In this document: in pieces, positions 53,927 to 62,649 of the stretch | Layout: every line of letters starts with the position of its first letter | Numbering within the stretch: the stretch's first letter is position 1 | Source of the DNA: an uncultured Bacteroidota bacterium | GTDB taxonomy: Bacteria; Bacteroidota; Bacteroidia; Flavobacteriales; Flavobacteriaceae | Direction of reading: 5' to 3' | DNA: 64,000 nt | NCBI GenBank assembly: GCA_902510475.1 | Contig: CABXCC010000004.1 | Location: 1-64,000, forward strand | Position numbers and translations under genes: made by a program | The notes under the pieces: generated by a model | Told to the model about the DNA's origin: nothing | What the model saw: only the letters and a program-made list of their open reading frames with translations | Database searches by the model: none

Positions 53927-55459
53927 ATGAATATTGAAAACTCACTAAAAAAATTAGGCTTATCCAGCCACAATATTGGAACTTCAACAGGCAGTAATTA
54001 TTTCAGTAACGGAGATTCAATTAGTAGCTATTCGCCGGTAGATGGAAAAGAAATCGGAACGGTTTCAACAACAACACATGAAGACTATAATAAGGTTATA
54101 GAAAGTGCCCAATCTGCTTTTAAGTATTGGAGAACTTTACCTGCACCTCAAAGGGGCGAAATTGTAAGACAATTTGGAAATAAGCTTAGAGAATTAAAAG
54201 ATCCACTTGGGGTTTTAGTTTCCTATGAAATGGGAAAGAGTTTCCAAGAAGGATTAGGTGAGGTTCAAGAAATGATTGATATATGTGATTTTGCTGTTGG
54301 TTTATCTAGACAATTACATGGTTTAACAATGCATAGTGAAAGACCTGGCCATAGAATGTATGAGCAATATCATCCACTTGGAATTGTTGGAATCATTTCG
54401 GCATTTAATTTCCCAGTAGCTGTATGGTCTTGGAATACTGCACTTGCTTGGATATGTGGTGATGTTTGTGTTTGGAAGCCAAGCGAAAAAACTCCACTAT
54501 GCTCAGTTGCATGTCAAAAGATTATCGCAGATATATTAGAAGAAAATGATTTACCAGAAGGAATTTCCTGTTTAATAAATGGAGATTATAAAGTTGGAGA
54601 ATACATGACTAAGGACAAGAGGATTCCTCTTATTTCTGCAACAGGCTCAACAAGAATGGGTAAAATTGTTGCAAGTGAAGTGGGCGCTAGATTAGGAAAA
54701 TCATTATTAGAGCTTGGCGGGAATAATGCGATTATTGTTACCCCAGATGCAGATGTTAAAATGACAGTGATGGGTGCAGTTTTTGGTGCAGTTGGAACTG
54801 CAGGTCAAAGATGTACTTCAACAAGAAGATTAATTATACATGAAGACATTTACAATGAAGTTCGTAATGCAGTTGTAAATGCATACAAACAAATTAAAAT
54901 TGGAAATCCCCTTGATCAATCAAATCATGTGGGACCTGTAATTGATAAATTAGCAGTTGATATGTACTCCAAAGCTTTGGAAAAAGTAGTTGATGAGGGT
55001 GGAAATATCATTGTTGAAGGCGGTATTTTAGAAGGCGAAGGATATGAAAGTGGATGTTATGTAAAACCTGCTATTGCTGAGGCAAAACCATATTTTCATA
55101 TCGTTCAGGAAGAAACTTTTGCCCCAATTTTATACCTACTTAAATATTCTGGCCCAATAACAAATGCAATTGAAATTCAGAACAATGTTACACAAGGATT
55201 GTCCTCGGCTATTATGACAAATAATCTTAAGGAGGCTGAGAAATTCCTCTCAGCTGCCGGTTCAGATTGTGGAATAGCCAACGTTAATATAGGAACATCA
55301 GGGGCTGAAATTGGAGGTGCATTTGGAGGTGAAAAAGATACTGGTGGCGGTAGAGAATCAGGTTCTGATGCTTGGAAAATCTACATGAGAAGACAAACAA
55401 ATACAATTAATTATACAGACGATCTTCCACTTGCACAGGGAATAAAATTTGATCTTTAA
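53927..55459 (+). CDS. Aldehyde dehydrogenase, ALDH7 (alpha-aminoadipic semialdehyde dehydrogenase-like)
   Basis: Oxidises an aldehyde to acid with NAD+; ALDH7 enzymes act on L-2-aminoadipate 6-semialdehyde in lysine breakdown. The 510-residue protein has GIISAFNFPVAVWSWNTALAW, VWKPSEKTP, the cofactor loop ATGSTRMGKIVASEVG, ELGGNNAIIV with the general base region, and the catalytic Cys in GTAGQRCTSTRRL. IGTSGAEIGGAFGGEKDTGGGRESGSDAWK is characteristic of family 7. It is intact and single, starting 52 bp after the divergent peptidase gene and ending in a 4-nt overlap with the convergent XRE gene. The exact substrate is inferred by family. Confidence 0.92.
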   Translation: MNIENSLKKLGLSSHNIGTSTGSNYFSNGDSISSYSPVDGKEIGTVSTTTHEDYNKVIESAQSAFKYWRTLPAPQRGEIVRQFGNKLRELKDPLGVLVSYEMGKSFQEGLGEVQEMIDICDFAVGLSRQLHGLTMHSERPGHRMYEQYHPLGIVGIISAFNFPVAVWSWNTALAWICGDVCVWKPSEKTPLCSVACQKIIADILEENDLPEGISCLINGDYKVGEYMTKDKRIPLISATGSTRMGKIVASEVGARLGKSLLELGGNNAIIVTPDADVKMTVMGAVFGAVGTAGQRCTSTRRLIIHEDIYNEVRNAVVNAYKQIKIGNPLDQSNHVGPVIDKLAVDMYSKALEKVVDEGGNIIVEGGILEGEGYESGCYVKPAIAEAKPYFHIVQEETFAPILYLLKYSGPITNAIEIQNNVTQGLSSAIMTNNLKEAEKFLSAAGSDCGIANVNIGTSGAEIGGAFGGEKDTGGGRESGSDAWKIYMRRQTNTINYTDDLPLAQGIKFDL

Positions 55460-55674
55460 TTCTTAGGAAGCTTAAATAAATCTTCTACTTTACATCCAAG
55501 TGTTTTAGCAATTTTTAACGCTAAGACAGTTGAGGGAACATAAATACCATTTTCAATCGCATTTATGCTTTTCCTTGAGACGTTCGCACTCTCTGAAAGA
55601 TCTTGCTGAGTTAACCCTACAGATTTTCGAATTTCTTGAAGATTATTTAAAAGATTTTTATGATTCCTACCCAA
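55456..55674 (-). CDS. XRE-type HTH regulator, 72 aa
   Basis: A compact DNA-binding protein consisting of one HTH_3 domain: LLNNLQEIRKSVGLTQQDLSESANVSRKSINAIENGIYVPSTVLALKIAKTLGCKVEDLFKL, close to YgzD/YozG-like Cro family members. No sensor domain is present. It starts 3 nt after the stop of the membrane protein gene (55678-56151) and is surely co-transcribed with it; the pair resembles the regulator-plus-DUF membrane protein modules that are common in Bacteroidota. It may act on the tandem repeats in the promoter upstream of its partner. Confidence 0.92.
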   Translation of the reverse strand: MGRNHKNLLNNLQEIRKSVGLTQQDLSESANVSRKSINAIENGIYVPSTVLALKIAKTLGCKVEDLFKLPKN

Positions 55675-55677
55675 AAT

Positions 55678-56151
55678 TTATTTCTTTTCAAAGCTTTCAA
55701 CCACATCGGTAATTTCATCAGGTTGATTTGGATATACATATCCTGCAATCATCTGACCCAAGCCTATAAACATTACAAGTAATCCAACTCCAAACAATAC
55801 ATCTAGACTAAGACCATATTCACCAAAAGTGGCAAGACCTATTCCTGTGAAAAGGGTAACTAAGCCAGATCGTCTCAAATCTTTATTTGATTTTTGACTC
55901 TTCTTATAAGATCTTAAAAGATCTTTTATTTCGTCAGGATCTTTTACATTTTTAGAAATTTCGATTAAAGCATCGTATTTGTATTTCTTTTGTTTTGATT
56001 CATAGAAGAAAACAATTAAAACGATAAATACAGGTATAAGTACTCCTATAATTGGGATTAATAGTGCCACTTCCCCCACATCAAATAGGTCAATCTGAAG
56101 AGGCGATATTGAATTCATAAATTTTAATACTTGATATTGAATAGCAAACAT
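55678..56151 (-). CDS. Membrane protein (DUF6249-like), partner of the XRE regulator
   Basis: A 157-residue inner-membrane protein. One N-terminal hydrophobic helix (VALLIPIIGVLIPVFIVLIVFFY) is followed by a charged cytoplasmic stretch (ESKQKKYKYDALIEISKNVKDPDEIKDLLRSYKKSQKS) and two C-terminal helices (LVTLFTGIGLATF, VLFGVGLLVMFIGLGQMIAGYVY). The layout fits DUF6249 proteins. The start may be the first ATG (56151) or Met12 (56118). It forms a two-gene operon with the XRE gene; a plausible job is to sequester or sense for that regulator, which is inference only. Confidence 0.75.
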   Translation of the reverse strand: MFAIQYQVLKFMNSISPLQIDLFDVGEVALLIPIIGVLIPVFIVLIVFFYESKQKKYKYDALIEISKNVKDPDEIKDLLRSYKKSQKSNKDLRRSGLVTLFTGIGLATFGEYGLSLDVLFGVGLLVMFIGLGQMIAGYVYPNQPDEITDVVESFEKK

Positions 56152-56162
56152 AACATTGTAAT

Positions 56163-56217
56163 TTTTAATTAATGAAACGCAAACGTAATATTTTAATTAA
56201 TGTTACGCAAAGGTTAC
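56163..56217 (-). promoter_or_regulatory. Promoter with two tandem operator-like repeats upstream of the XRE operon
   Basis: Two copies of TTTTAATTAATGnnACGCAAA lie 28 bp apart on the + strand (from 56163 and 56191). On the minus strand they contribute TTTG (56211-56208), a 20-base spacer and TACGTTTG (56187-56180), a very good -33/-7 promoter that would start transcription about 20 bp before the ATG at 56151. Each repeat covers one promoter element, so a repressor bound to both would block the polymerase. Confidence 0.6.
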
Positions 56218-56238
56218 ATTATAAATTTTTGTTAAATG

Positions 56239-56988
56239 TTATTTCTTATCTATAATTGAGCTTGTTGCCTGCGCTTTAGGAAGCACTAAAATATCAGCAA
56301 TATTAACATGGCTTGGTCTATTTATAACGAATTCTATAATATCAGCAATATCCTTTGCTTGTAGCGCCTTGTAACGTTGATAAACCTTTTCTGCCCTGTC
56401 ACTATCTCCTTTGAAACGTACATTTGAAAAGTCAGTTTCTACAAGCCCTGGATTGATTTCAGAGACTTTTATTCTTGTTTTATTCAGATCAATTCTCATA
56501 GCTTTGGAAATAGCATTTACTGCATGTTTTGTCGCGCAGTAAATATTTCCCTTTTCATAAACTTCCCTACCCGCTAGAGAACCTATATTAATTATATGTC
56601 CACTATTTTGTCCAATCATTTTTGGTATAATAACACGAGAAACATAAAGTAAACCTTTCACATTACTATCAATCATATTATCCCAATCATCAAGTGAACC
56701 CTCTTGAATTGTATCTAGTCCATGTGCATTTCCAGCATTGTTTATAAGAATATCAATCGAGCTAAATTCCTTTGGAATATTTTCTAAAACTTTATTTACT
56801 TCCTTTTTGTCGGAAACATCAAATCGAAGAGTTAAGACATTTGTAATTTTAGAAATTTCATTTGAAATCTCGTCTAATTTATGCTGTCTTCTTCCACACA
56901 AAATCAACTGATTTTTTTCATTTGCAAACTTTTTAGCAGTTGCTAATCCAATTCCGCTTGTTGCTCCTGTAATTAGTATAGTTTTCAA
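56239..56988 (-). CDS. Short-chain dehydrogenase (YdfG-like)
   Basis: An NADP-dependent classical SDR of 249 residues. Visible are the cofactor loop ITGATSGIGLATAKKF, the CGRRQHKLDEI arginine pair favouring NADP, LINNAGNAHGLD, the active-site Ser in INIGSLAGREVYEKG, and the YxxxK motif YCATKHAVNAISKAMR. The EINPGLVETDFSNVRFKGD segment is typical of YdfG/serine-3-hydroxy-acid dehydrogenases. Substrate unproven. It is a lone gene, divergent from the Bat operon. Confidence 0.9.
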   Translation of the reverse strand: MKTILITGATSGIGLATAKKFANEKNQLILCGRRQHKLDEISNEISKITNVLTLRFDVSDKKEVNKVLENIPKEFSSIDILINNAGNAHGLDTIQEGSLDDWDNMIDSNVKGLLYVSRVIIPKMIGQNSGHIINIGSLAGREVYEKGNIYCATKHAVNAISKAMRIDLNKTRIKVSEINPGLVETDFSNVRFKGDSDRAEKVYQRYKALQAKDIADIIEFVINRPSHVNIADILVLPKAQATSSIIDKK

Positions 56989-57122
56989 GTCTTTAATTTT
57001 AAGTTGTTTAAAATGTTAATATTAGGTTAAAAATGCTCTTTTTTAACCTAATGTTAACAGAGATATATATTATGTTTTATCATTTTGCGTAACCAATTTT
57101 AAAGTTATAATAATTTTTAGTC

Positions 57123-58118
57123 ATGGAAAACAAAGTTGATATAAAGAAAATTAATGAAAAAATAGAGAAGGAAAGCGCCTTCATCGATCTGTTGAGATCA
57201 GAGATGAATAAAGTCATCGTTGGTCAAAAGAACATGGTTGATAAACTTCTAATAGGTCTTCTAGGGAAAGGTCATATTTTACTTGAAGGGGTTCCCGGAT
57301 TAGCGAAGACCCTTGCAATTAATACATTATCCAAAGCGATTAGTGGAAGTTTTAGTAGAATTCAATTTACCCCAGATCTTCTTCCTGCTGATGTAGTTGG
57401 AACTCAGCTTTACAATGTAAAACAATCAAAATTCTCTGTAAAGAAAGGACCTGTTTTTGCAAATTTTGTTCTTGCGGACGAAATAAATAGAGCACCGGCT
57501 AAAGTTCAATCAGCATTATTAGAAGCAATGCAAGAAAAGCAGGTAACTATTGGAGAAGAAACATTTAAGTTAGAAGAACCGTTTCTTGTAATGGCAACTC
57601 AAAACCCGATTGATCAGGAGGGAACGTATCCACTTCCAGAAGCTCAGGTTGATAGATTTATGTTAAAAACAGTGATAACTTATCCAGAGATGGATGATGA
57701 AAAGTTAATTATGAGAGCAAATCTGGAAAATACCGCTAGTAAAGTAAAGCCAGTTGTGACACTTAAAAAAATTATGACTGCGCAAAAAGTTGTAAGAGAA
57801 GTTTATATGGATGAAAAAATTGAATCATACATACTCGATATAATTTTTGCCTCTAGATTTCCTGAAAAATATAATTTATCAGAATTAAAACCATTAATAT
57901 CTTTTGGTGCTTCACCAAGAGGTAGTATCAATTTAGCTTTGGCTGCAAAATGTTACGCATTTATCAACAGAAGAGGATTTGTTATTCCTGATGATGTAAG
58001 AGCAGTGGTATTTGATGTTTTACAACATAGAATAGGGATTTCTTATGAAGCAGAAGCAGAAAATATGTCTTCAGTTGATATTATCACAAAAATTATAAAT
58101 GAAATAGCAGTTCCATAA
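57123..58118 (+). CDS. MoxR-type AAA+ ATPase, first gene of the Bat operon
   Basis: A cytoplasmic AAA+ chaperone-like ATPase of 331 residues that works with von Willebrand factor A proteins. Walker A is GVPGLAKTLAIN, Walker B is VLADEINRAPAKVQSALLEAMQE, sensor 1 is MATQNPIDQEGTYPLPEAQVDRF, and sensor 2 is FGASPRGSINL. The helical lid continues to the stop. It opens the seven-gene run to the window end with short gaps or overlaps (10 nt to the next gene). Confidence 0.96.
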   Translation: MENKVDIKKINEKIEKESAFIDLLRSEMNKVIVGQKNMVDKLLIGLLGKGHILLEGVPGLAKTLAINTLSKAISGSFSRIQFTPDLLPADVVGTQLYNVKQSKFSVKKGPVFANFVLADEINRAPAKVQSALLEAMQEKQVTIGEETFKLEEPFLVMATQNPIDQEGTYPLPEAQVDRFMLKTVITYPEMDDEKLIMRANLENTASKVKPVVTLKKIMTAQKVVREVYMDEKIESYILDIIFASRFPEKYNLSELKPLISFGASPRGSINLALAAKCYAFINRRGFVIPDDVRAVVFDVLQHRIGISYEAEAENMSSVDIITKIINEIAVP

Positions 58119-58128
58119 ACTTTTCACA

Positions 58129-58992
58129 ATGGAAACAAAAGACCTTCTAAAAAAAGTCAGAAAAATTGAAATCAAAACCAAAAGATTGTCTGATCATATC
58201 TTTGGTGGTGAGTATCAATCTACATTCAAAGGCAGAGGTATGGCTTTTAGCGAGGTTAGACAATATCAATTTGGAGATGATGTTAGAGCTATTGACTGGA
58301 ATGTAACAGCCAGATATAATGACACCTTTATAAAAGTATTCGAGGAGGAGAGAGAGTTAACAATGATGTTGATCATTGATATTTCTGGGTCTAATTTTTT
58401 TGGATCTAGCTCCCTTTTTAAAAATGAATATGTTACCGAATTAGCGGCAACTTTAGCATTTTCGGCTACTAAAAATAACGACAAAGTTGGTTTAATATTA
58501 TTCTCCGATATTGTTGAATTATATATTCCTCCAAAAAAAGGAAAATCTCATGTTTTAAGAATAATCAGAGAATTATTAGAATTTAAATCGAAGAGTAAAA
58601 AGACAAATATTAATATTCCCTTAAAGTTTGTGTCAAATATTTTAAAAAACAGATCCATTGCATTTATAATTTCAGATTTCATTTCTAAGGATTATTCCAA
58701 TTCATTAAAAATATTTTCTTCCAGACACGACGTAACTGGGATCAGAATATATGATAAAAGTGAAGAAATTATTCCAAACTTAGGAGTTATTGATATAGAT
58801 GATAATGAGACGGGAAAACGTACGACAGTAAATACCAGCTCAAAAAATGTCAGAAAAAAGTATTCTGAATATTATAAATCTAAAAGAAGTGAATTTGTAG
58901 ATTATTTTAAAAGGTCAGGTTCAGGTATTATTGAATGTAATACTCTGGATGATTATCAAAAAAAATTATTAAAATATTTCAAGAGTAGATGA
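58129..58992 (+). CDS. DUF58 domain protein of the Bat operon
   Basis: A 287-residue protein of the DUF58 family, which carries a degenerate von Willebrand A fold. Signature residues are GRGMAFSEVRQYQFGDDVRAIDWNVTARYND (the family motif) and LMLIIDISGS with a MIDAS-like DxSxS. No transmembrane segment is present, so it is probably cytoplasmic and may be a substrate adapter for MoxR. Its stop overlaps the start of the 543-residue gene by 4 nt. Confidence 0.92.
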   Translation: METKDLLKKVRKIEIKTKRLSDHIFGGEYQSTFKGRGMAFSEVRQYQFGDDVRAIDWNVTARYNDTFIKVFEEERELTMMLIIDISGSNFFGSSSLFKNEYVTELAATLAFSATKNNDKVGLILFSDIVELYIPPKKGKSHVLRIIRELLEFKSKSKKTNINIPLKFVSNILKNRSIAFIISDFISKDYSNSLKIFSSRHDVTGIRIYDKSEEIIPNLGVIDIDDNETGKRTTVNTSSKNVRKKYSEYYKSKRSEFVDYFKRSGSGIIECNTLDDYQKKLLKYFKSR

Positions 58993-60620
58993 AACTAATT
59001 CTTAATATTTTTATTTTCTGTATTGTTTTTTTACAAAGCATTATAATCAATTCACAAAGTGTTAACGCTTATGTTGAATCAGATTCAATATTAATTGGAA
59101 AAGAACTTAATTATACAATTGATGTCAATGCAGAAAAAGTGGAAAATATTATTTTTCCTGATTCAACTTCCTTTGTCCCTTTCGAATTAATTTCGGTAAC
59201 AAAAGTTGATACAATTAAGCAAGATGACGGATTCCGATTCTCAAAGAAATATGGAATTACCTCGTTTGATGAAGGAGATTTTATTATTCCCAAAATAAAG
59301 ATTCAAATCGGAGATAAATTATTTTCGACTGACTCTAAAAAAATCACAGTTAATTTAGTTGAAGTTGATACTACTAAGCAAGGCCTTTACGATATCAAAC
59401 CATCCTTTGATAAATTTACTTCTTTTGAAATTCTAAAACTAAGTTTAAAGAACAACTACCCTGTTATTTTATTGGCGGTTTTCTTAGTTCTTATACTCTT
59501 TTATTTTAGATCTAAAGTAATTGAATTTTTCAACCCGTTATTAAATATTAAACCTGCTTTAAGACCAATCGAATTAATTAAAAAGAGACTAAGTGATTTA
59601 GAAAAAATTAATGTTGACACGGCCGCTGAGATTAAGTTTTTTTACTCTGAGTTAACATTTACACTAAGGAGTTTCTTTGAAAAAGAAGTATATGATAAGG
59701 CTTTGGAAAGCACCACTATCGAGTTGATTTTAAAATTAAATAATCTTAGTGAAATAAAATCTTTTGCTATTACTAAGAACTCTATAAATAGAATTGAGGA
59801 TATTTTTAAAAGAGCAGACTTGGTAAAATTTGCAAAATATTTACCAGAAAATAGTGTGATTAAAAATGATTTAAAGATAATCAATGAAGAGGTTAAACTT
59901 TTTTCAGTTTTACTTCCAGAACCTTCAGAGGAAGAAAAATTAAAAAACTTAAATTATCAAAAACAGGCCGAAAAAAAATTAAGAAATGAAAGATTAAAAA
60001 TAGTTTCAATATTTACGGTATCCCTACTTATTATACTATTTATTTTCTCAGGATTTCTAAACGGATTTCAATATACTATTGACAAAATAACATTTAACGA
60101 AAATTTAAAATTACTCAATAAGATTTGGATAAAATCTGAGTATGGCTCCCCTGGAATATTTGCTGAAACTCCAGATGCTATGTTAAGAATAAATAGTGAG
60201 AATGAATTTTTGTATGATGTTTTTAAACTTGACTCTCAATTTTATTTTTCTAATTCAAATCAATCTATTGAATTTTTTATTTCCAATTATTCTTCAGATT
60301 CAAAGATTGAACCGGAAAATTTTCAATCAATCTTAGATTCAAATTTAGATGATCTAGAAAGCAGAGGTCTTCAAAATATGCTTTTAAAGTATGATGAATT
60401 TGAAACTAAAAATAAAGGAAAGGGTTTGTTTATTTCAGGAACTTCAGATTTCAAAATCGGTGATAAAAAGTATAAATCAGGAGATTATAATGTGATTGGT
60501 TTTTTAACTGATACTGGTTTTAAAACCATAATTCTTTTAACTCACGAAACAAGATATATGGATAAGATTAAAGAAAGAATTATAAACTCAATTGAGGTAT
60601 TAAAAGAAGAGAAAAAATGA
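58989..60620 (+). CDS. Bat operon membrane protein, 543 aa, BatD/DUF4381-like with extra C-terminal domain
   Basis: An exported, membrane-anchored protein in the position usually filled by a short DUF4381-type gene. Signal peptide to about residue 22, a beta-rich periplasmic part (NAYVESDSILIGKELNYTIDVNA) resembling the first BatD domain, a transmembrane helix (about 155-172), a cytoplasmic helical region (about 190-325), a second helix (about 332-350), and a C-terminal part of about 190 residues (LNKIWIKSEYGSPGIFAETPDAMLRIN ... FKIGDKKYKSGDYNVIGFL) that I cannot assign. It overlaps both neighbours by 4 nt, so translational coupling is likely. Confidence 0.7.
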   Translation: MKLILNIFIFCIVFLQSIIINSQSVNAYVESDSILIGKELNYTIDVNAEKVENIIFPDSTSFVPFELISVTKVDTIKQDDGFRFSKKYGITSFDEGDFIIPKIKIQIGDKLFSTDSKKITVNLVEVDTTKQGLYDIKPSFDKFTSFEILKLSLKNNYPVILLAVFLVLILFYFRSKVIEFFNPLLNIKPALRPIELIKKRLSDLEKINVDTAAEIKFFYSELTFTLRSFFEKEVYDKALESTTIELILKLNNLSEIKSFAITKNSINRIEDIFKRADLVKFAKYLPENSVIKNDLKIINEEVKLFSVLLPEPSEEEKLKNLNYQKQAEKKLRNERLKIVSIFTVSLLIILFIFSGFLNGFQYTIDKITFNENLKLLNKIWIKSEYGSPGIFAETPDAMLRINSENEFLYDVFKLDSQFYFSNSNQSIEFFISNYSSDSKIEPENFQSILDSNLDDLESRGLQNMLLKYDEFETKNKGKGLFISGTSDFKIGDKKYKSGDYNVIGFLTDTGFKTIILLTHETRYMDKIKERIINSIEVLKEEKK

Positions 60621-61615
60621 ATTTAGAATTCTTAAACCCTGAATACTTTATTTTCTTGGTAATTATACCAATAATAATCTTATGGAATTATTTTAACAGA
60701 AATAAATTAACAAATTCTATCAAATTTTCTAATTCAGAAGCGTTTGGTGAATCTAGTAATTTCTATTCAAAACTAAAATCAATTTTAAAATATTTAAGAT
60801 TGATTTCAATAATCCTGATTGTTACAGCCTTGGCTAGACCACAAGTTATCGACACCTCAACAAGAGTAAAAACAAATAGCGGAATTGACATAATTATGGC
60901 AATAGATGTGTCTGCAAGTATGTTAGCCAAAGATCTAAAACCAAACAGATTAGATGCTTTAAAAAATGTTGCTGAGGAATTTATAAAAAATAGAATTTCA
61001 GATAGGATAGGACTAGTTGAATATGCTGGGGAAAGCTATACAAAAACCCCGCTTACCACTGATAAGAACGTAACTTTAAGATCACTCAAAGACATTAAAT
61101 ATAATAATATTATAGAAGGAGGAACTGCAATTGGGATGGGTCTTGCTACTTCTGTTAATAGGATAAAAGATAGCAAGGCTAAAAGTAAGGTAATTATTCT
61201 TTTGACCGATGGAGTAAATAATGCAGGATTCATTGATCCTATGACTGCAGCCGAGTTAGCAACAGAATTTCAAATTAAAATATATTCCATTGGATTAGGA
61301 ACTAATGGTCTCGCATTATCACCTGTTGGAATTGATTCAAGAGGAAAATTTAATTATGCAAATGTTCAGGTAGAAATTGACGAAAAGTTACTTACCCAAA
61401 TTTCTGAAATGACAGGTGGAAAATATTTTAGAGCTACCGATAATGACAGATTAAAAGAAATATATTCAGATATTGATGAGTTAGAAAAAACAGAAATCGA
61501 AGAGTTTAAATATTATTCGGTAGATGAAAAATATAGATATTTTCTCCTCCCTGCAATTATATTAATCGCATTTGAGATGATAATGAAATTAACAATATTA
61601 AGAAGTTTTGTATAA
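60617..61615 (+). CDS. batA: BatA: von Willebrand factor A membrane protein
   Basis: A 332-residue membrane protein with two N-terminal helices (YFIFLVIIPIIILWNYF; LRLISIILIVTALARP), a VWA domain with a complete MIDAS (IMAIDVSASMLAKDLKPNR; LLTDGVNNAGF), and a C-terminal helix. The MIDAS residues suggest metal-dependent protein binding. Bat proteins aid oxygen tolerance or envelope stress responses in Bacteroides and Francisella; the mechanism is not settled. It overlaps the upstream gene by 4 nt and batB by 1 nt. Confidence 0.95.
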   Translation: MNLEFLNPEYFIFLVIIPIIILWNYFNRNKLTNSIKFSNSEAFGESSNFYSKLKSILKYLRLISIILIVTALARPQVIDTSTRVKTNSGIDIIMAIDVSASMLAKDLKPNRLDALKNVAEEFIKNRISDRIGLVEYAGESYTKTPLTTDKNVTLRSLKDIKYNNIIEGGTAIGMGLATSVNRIKDSKAKSKVIILLTDGVNNAGFIDPMTAAELATEFQIKIYSIGLGTNGLALSPVGIDSRGKFNYANVQVEIDEKLLTQISEMTGGKYFRATDNDRLKEIYSDIDELEKTEIEEFKYYSVDEKYRYFLLPAIILIAFEMIMKLTILRSFV

Positions 61616-62649
61616 TGTATGAATTAGAAAACACATTATGGTCTTGGTTGTTTTTGTTGATTATTTTAATCAGCATATTGTCCATGTTTGATAGAGCTTG
61701 GAAGGTTAAAACTCAGAAATTATTTTTTTCTAAGTCTAATTTGGAAAGACTGAGCCCAAATATCTCAGCTACAAAGCCGATCTTAAAAACACTTTTTATT
61801 TTGATTGGGGTTTCGATGTTTATAATAGCCATGATAAATCCTAAAATTGGAACCAAGATTGAAACTTTTCAAAGACTCGGAGTTGATATAGTTTTTGCAG
61901 TGGATGTTTCTAAGAGTATGCTTGCTGAAGACATAGCTCCAAGCAGAATGGATAAATCTAAACAGCTTGTTGGCCAAGTCATTAATAATTTAGGAGGTGA
62001 TAGAATAGGAATTGTCGCTTATGCCGGTAAGGCTTTTCCTCAGCTACCTTTAACTACAGATTACTCATCAGCTAAAATGTTTTTACAAAATATGAATACT
62101 GATATGCTTTCATCTCAAGGCACTGCAATTGATGAAGCAATTAGGTTATCTTCAACTTATTTTGATCAAGATCAATCTACTGAGAGATTATTATTTATTA
62201 TTTCCGATGGAGAGGATCATAATGATGTATCATATGATATGGCAGATTTAGCTGCAAAAAATAATATTACAATTTATTCTATTGGTGTTGGAACAGAAAA
62301 GGGATCTCCGATTCCGATTAAAAAAAATGGAATTGTAATGAGTTATAAAAAAGATATAAATGGAGAGGTAGTTATCACAAAACTTAATAAAACTTATTTG
62401 GAAAATATTTCTGACAGAACCGGAGGAAAGCTTATTGACGGAACTGTAACCGATGATGTGATAAAAGAGGTGGTTAAAATTTTAGAAAATACAGAAAAGA
62501 AAGAGTTTGACACTCAAAAATTTTCAGAATTTGAGGACCAATTTCAATGGTTTATTTTAATGGGGCTCATCTTAATTGTCATAGATATTTTTATGAGAGA
62601 TGGTAAAACAATATGGATAAAAAACTTAAATTTATTTAATGAAAAATAA
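61615..62649 (+). CDS. batB: BatB: von Willebrand factor A membrane protein
   Basis: A 344-residue paralogue of BatA: N-terminal transmembrane helices (WLFLLIILISILSMF; LFILIGVSMFIIAMINP), a VWA domain with MIDAS VFAVDVSKSMLAEDIAPSR and FIISDGEDHND, and a C-terminal helix (FILMGLILIVIDIFM). The start overlaps batA by one base (TAATG-type junction) and the end overlaps batC by 11 nt. It probably pairs with BatA and the BatC TPR protein. Confidence 0.95.
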   Translation: MYELENTLWSWLFLLIILISILSMFDRAWKVKTQKLFFSKSNLERLSPNISATKPILKTLFILIGVSMFIIAMINPKIGTKIETFQRLGVDIVFAVDVSKSMLAEDIAPSRMDKSKQLVGQVINNLGGDRIGIVAYAGKAFPQLPLTTDYSSAKMFLQNMNTDMLSSQGTAIDEAIRLSSTYFDQDQSTERLLFIISDGEDHNDVSYDMADLAAKNNITIYSIGVGTEKGSPIPIKKNGIVMSYKKDINGEVVITKLNKTYLENISDRTGGKLIDGTVTDDVIKEVVKILENTEKKEFDTQKFSEFEDQFQWFILMGLILIVIDIFMRDGKTIWIKNLNLFNEK

